DNA of 14,475 nucleotides from Kiritimatiellia bacterium. Its GTDB lineage: Bacteria > Verrucomicrobiota > Kiritimatiellia > SLAD01. Location of the stretch: positions 1 through 14,475 of the forward strand of contig SLCI01000192.1 of assembly GCA_007125875.1 (NCBI GenBank). The letters run 5' to 3'. Shown piece after piece: positions 13,214-14,475 of the stretch (its first letter is position 1; every line of letters starts with the position of its first letter). The notes beneath the pieces are model-generated. The model worked only from the letters and a program-made list of their open reading frames with translations, was not told where the DNA came from and made no database searches. The translations under genes were made by a program, and so were the position numbers.

Positions 13214-13377
13214 TCCGACAAGCCGAGCTGATTCGACTCGACTCGACGTAGACCGCCCCGTTCATGATCGTTCCTTTATCGCGGCTCATCCGGAGGATTC
13301 GCCCTACCGATCCCATCACGCGAAGGTAGGGCGAGGCGTCTCGCCGAGCCGTGTTTGATGCAGGAGCATGAACGGCA
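13214..13377. other. Convergent intergenic region with paired palindromes
   Basis: This 164-bp gap lies between the ends of the rhodanese gene and the phosphodiesterase gene. Its main content is the mirrored REP-like pair at 13282-13351. An ATTCGACTCGACTCGACG run (about 13231-13248) contains three overlapping CGACT-type repeats. No T-tract terminator is visible for either gene; the paired structures may serve that role on both strands. Confidence 0.45.
13282..13351. repeat. Mirrored pair of REP-like palindromic units
   Basis: The layout is CGGCTC (13282-13287), 13 nt, GCCCTACC (13301-13308), 16 nt, GGTAGGGC (13325-13332), 13 nt, GAGCCG (13346-13351). The right half is the exact reverse complement of the left in both blocks and in spacing. 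Between the blocks each unit has its own hairpin: ATCC/GGAT (13288-13298) on the left, and GGCGAG/CTCGCC (13330-13345) on the right. Conserved ends with variable stems suggest a bipartite REP element spread by a common mechanism. Confidence 0.7.
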
Positions 13378-14475
13378 TCAAGCACCCAACCAAGCCTGCA
13401 CGGCGCGGCCCAATGCCGCGGTATCTGATGGCTGCCCCAACTCAGCCGAGCTAACCCAAGCAACTTCGCGGCCCGGCCCGGTGCGCCCGTGTGACCCGCG
13501 CACTTTGGTTGTGTCCTGACTAACGGAACCTGGCGGCCACCCGAAAAACAGTTCGCACGGATCAAAGCCGGGTTTGTTATGGATGTCGACATGACTCGCA
13601 AAATCGGGTGCTTCCGCGCGATCAGTCCACCAAGGATAGGCGAACCAATAGCCGTCCGCCGCCACCAACACCAAATCACCGCTGAGCGGATGATCAATCG
13701 CCAGCGCCCGCTGCGCTTCGCGATCCAACACCGACTCAATCCCAACTAGCTCGGATAACACCTTGCGCGCTTGCTCGCATGCCGCCTCGTCCCGCGTGTA
13801 CACATGCGCGACTTCATGATCAACCATCGCAAAGGCTCGACTGGCAAAGAAATCGGGATACGCCATGCCTTTTACCGATTGCGTAAAGAACAAGTCTGCG
13901 GTTCGCAACGCACCGTTCGGGAAGACGGCCCCCTCGCTCACATCCGTAATCGCATAGTCGCCGGCAATCAGGATTTCGTAGCCACACTTGTTCGCTTGCT
14001 CAGCCAACCGCCCGAGATAGCCGGCCAATTGCCGAATCGCCACGTCCACGCGCTTGTGCTCCAAGCCGTGACGTTGCAGGTCATAGTCCATGTGCGGCAA
14101 GTACGTCAGCAACAACTCCGGTGCCTGTTCGGGCATGTCCATCACGGCACAAATGCTTTCGACGATCCAGTCGGTTGATTTGCGCGAAGCCAAGGGGCCC
14201 CAATAATTCATTAGATTGAAGCGGCGACCGGCCTTTTCGCACAAGGTGTCGTACAATCCGCGCGGCTCGGTATAGACGTCCTGAATCATCCCACCGCTGT
14301 GTTTATGGATCGGTCGCGGCGACACGATCAGGTCCGCCCGCTCCCCTAGACTCTGCTGCCAAAACATTATGCCGACTGTGCCACCTTGGGCGCGAAACGC
14401 GTCCCAGATGCGCGGCCCGTCGACCAAGGAGGCCGCTTGCTCCCAAAACATAATTTTTTTCAGGCGATCCGTGTA
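13378..14475 (-). CDS. Type I phosphodiesterase/nucleotide pyrophosphatase family protein, 5' end outside window
   Basis: The frame stays open to the window edge (YTDRLKK before an internal ATG at 14451), so the true start and the N-terminal metal/nucleophile region are missing; 365 residues are visible. The fragment has features of alkaline-phosphatase-superfamily phosphodiesterases. Counting from the Met at 14451, these are FWEQ (2-5), PRPIHKHSGG (45-54), YLPHMDYDLQRHG (117-129, with D124 and H128 spaced like metal ligands), FAMVDHEVAHVY (207-218), HVDIHNKPGFDP (287-298) and a late RGSHG (318-322) where the family has a metal-binding histidine. At the usual SDHG position the sequence reads AGDYAI (163-168), so one expected histidine is tyrosine. 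It hydrolyses an unknown phosphodiester. Confidence 0.8.
   Translation of the reverse strand, partial: YTDRLKKIMFWEQAASLVDGPRIWDAFRAQGGTVGIMFWQQSLGERADLIVSPRPIHKHSGGMIQDVYTEPRGLYDTLCEKAGRRFNLMNYWGPLASRKSTDWIVESICAVMDMPEQAPELLLTYLPHMDYDLQRHGLEHKRVDVAIRQLAGYLGRLAEQANKCGYEILIAGDYAITDVSEGAVFPNGALRTADLFFTQSVKGMAYPDFFASRAFAMVDHEVAHVYTRDEAACEQARKVLSELVGIESVLDREAQRALAIDHPLSGDLVLVAADGYWFAYPWWTDRAEAPDFASHVDIHNKPGFDPCELFFGWPPGSVSQDTTKVRGSHGRTGPGREVAWVSSAELGQPSDTAALGRAVQAWLGA

Noticed and set aside
14449..14451. ATG at 14451 as the start of the phosphodiesterase
   Set aside because: The frame remains open to the window edge and the catalytic N-terminal region of the family would be missing, so the start lies outside.
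1..14475. CRISPR array, tRNA, rRNA or prophage genes
   Set aside because: No regularly spaced direct repeats, cloverleaf-like segments, rRNA motifs or phage structural genes were seen on reading both strands by eye.

Overview
This window looks like a piece of a mid-GC Gram-negative chromosome, probably Verrucomicrobiota and possibly Opitutae (inference, moderate confidence). The reasons are a single-chain SecDF inside a tgt-yajC-secDF cluster, a tiny outer-membrane-type lipoprotein beside a coiled-coil membrane protein, and many extragenic palindromes of the GTAGGGC / CCGAGCGAAGTCGA type. No rRNA, tRNA, CRISPR array or complete insertion sequence was seen.

Layout. 1-442 is a gene-free, hairpin-rich stretch. 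443-2950 holds two minus-strand sugar-nucleotide epimerase/dehydratase genes of the extended SDR family, separated by 468 bp of repeat-bearing non-coding DNA. 3121-4265 is a compact plus-strand trio: a membrane-anchored coiled-coil protein, a 37-residue single-span membrane peptide that overlaps it, and a 61-residue lipoprotein. 4262-10099 is a minus-strand housekeeping cluster transcribed tgt, yajC, secDF, recJ (tRNA queuosine modification, protein-export accessory subunits, DNA-repair exonuclease). It meets the lipoprotein gene tail to tail with a 4-bp overlap.

Divergent from tgt, 10219-11259 encodes an unusual putative DNA-binding protein. It combines an RNA-polymerase alpha-CTD-like segment, a sigma-70 region-4-like helix-turn-helix and a C-terminal HARE-HTH-like segment. 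A perfect 17-bp palindrome lies in the short region between it and tgt. The next gap (11260-11666) holds a dispersed repeat and a likely 172-bp MITE with 17-bp terminal inverted repeats and an 8-bp target duplication. Then come a third SDR epimerase (11667-12605), a DUF1858-rhodanese sulfur protein (12695-13213), a mirrored pair of REP-like palindromes (13282-13351), and the 3' part of an alkaline-phosphatase-superfamily phosphodiesterase gene that runs off the right edge.

How it fits together. The core is a conserved export, tRNA-modification and repair cluster. Around it are surface-sugar genes whose intergenic regions carry the repeats. The least ordinary items are the three-module DNA-binding protein with its adjacent palindrome, the MITE, the paired palindromes, and the small envelope trio next to the secretion genes. 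All function calls come from reading motifs by eye; no database search was run.
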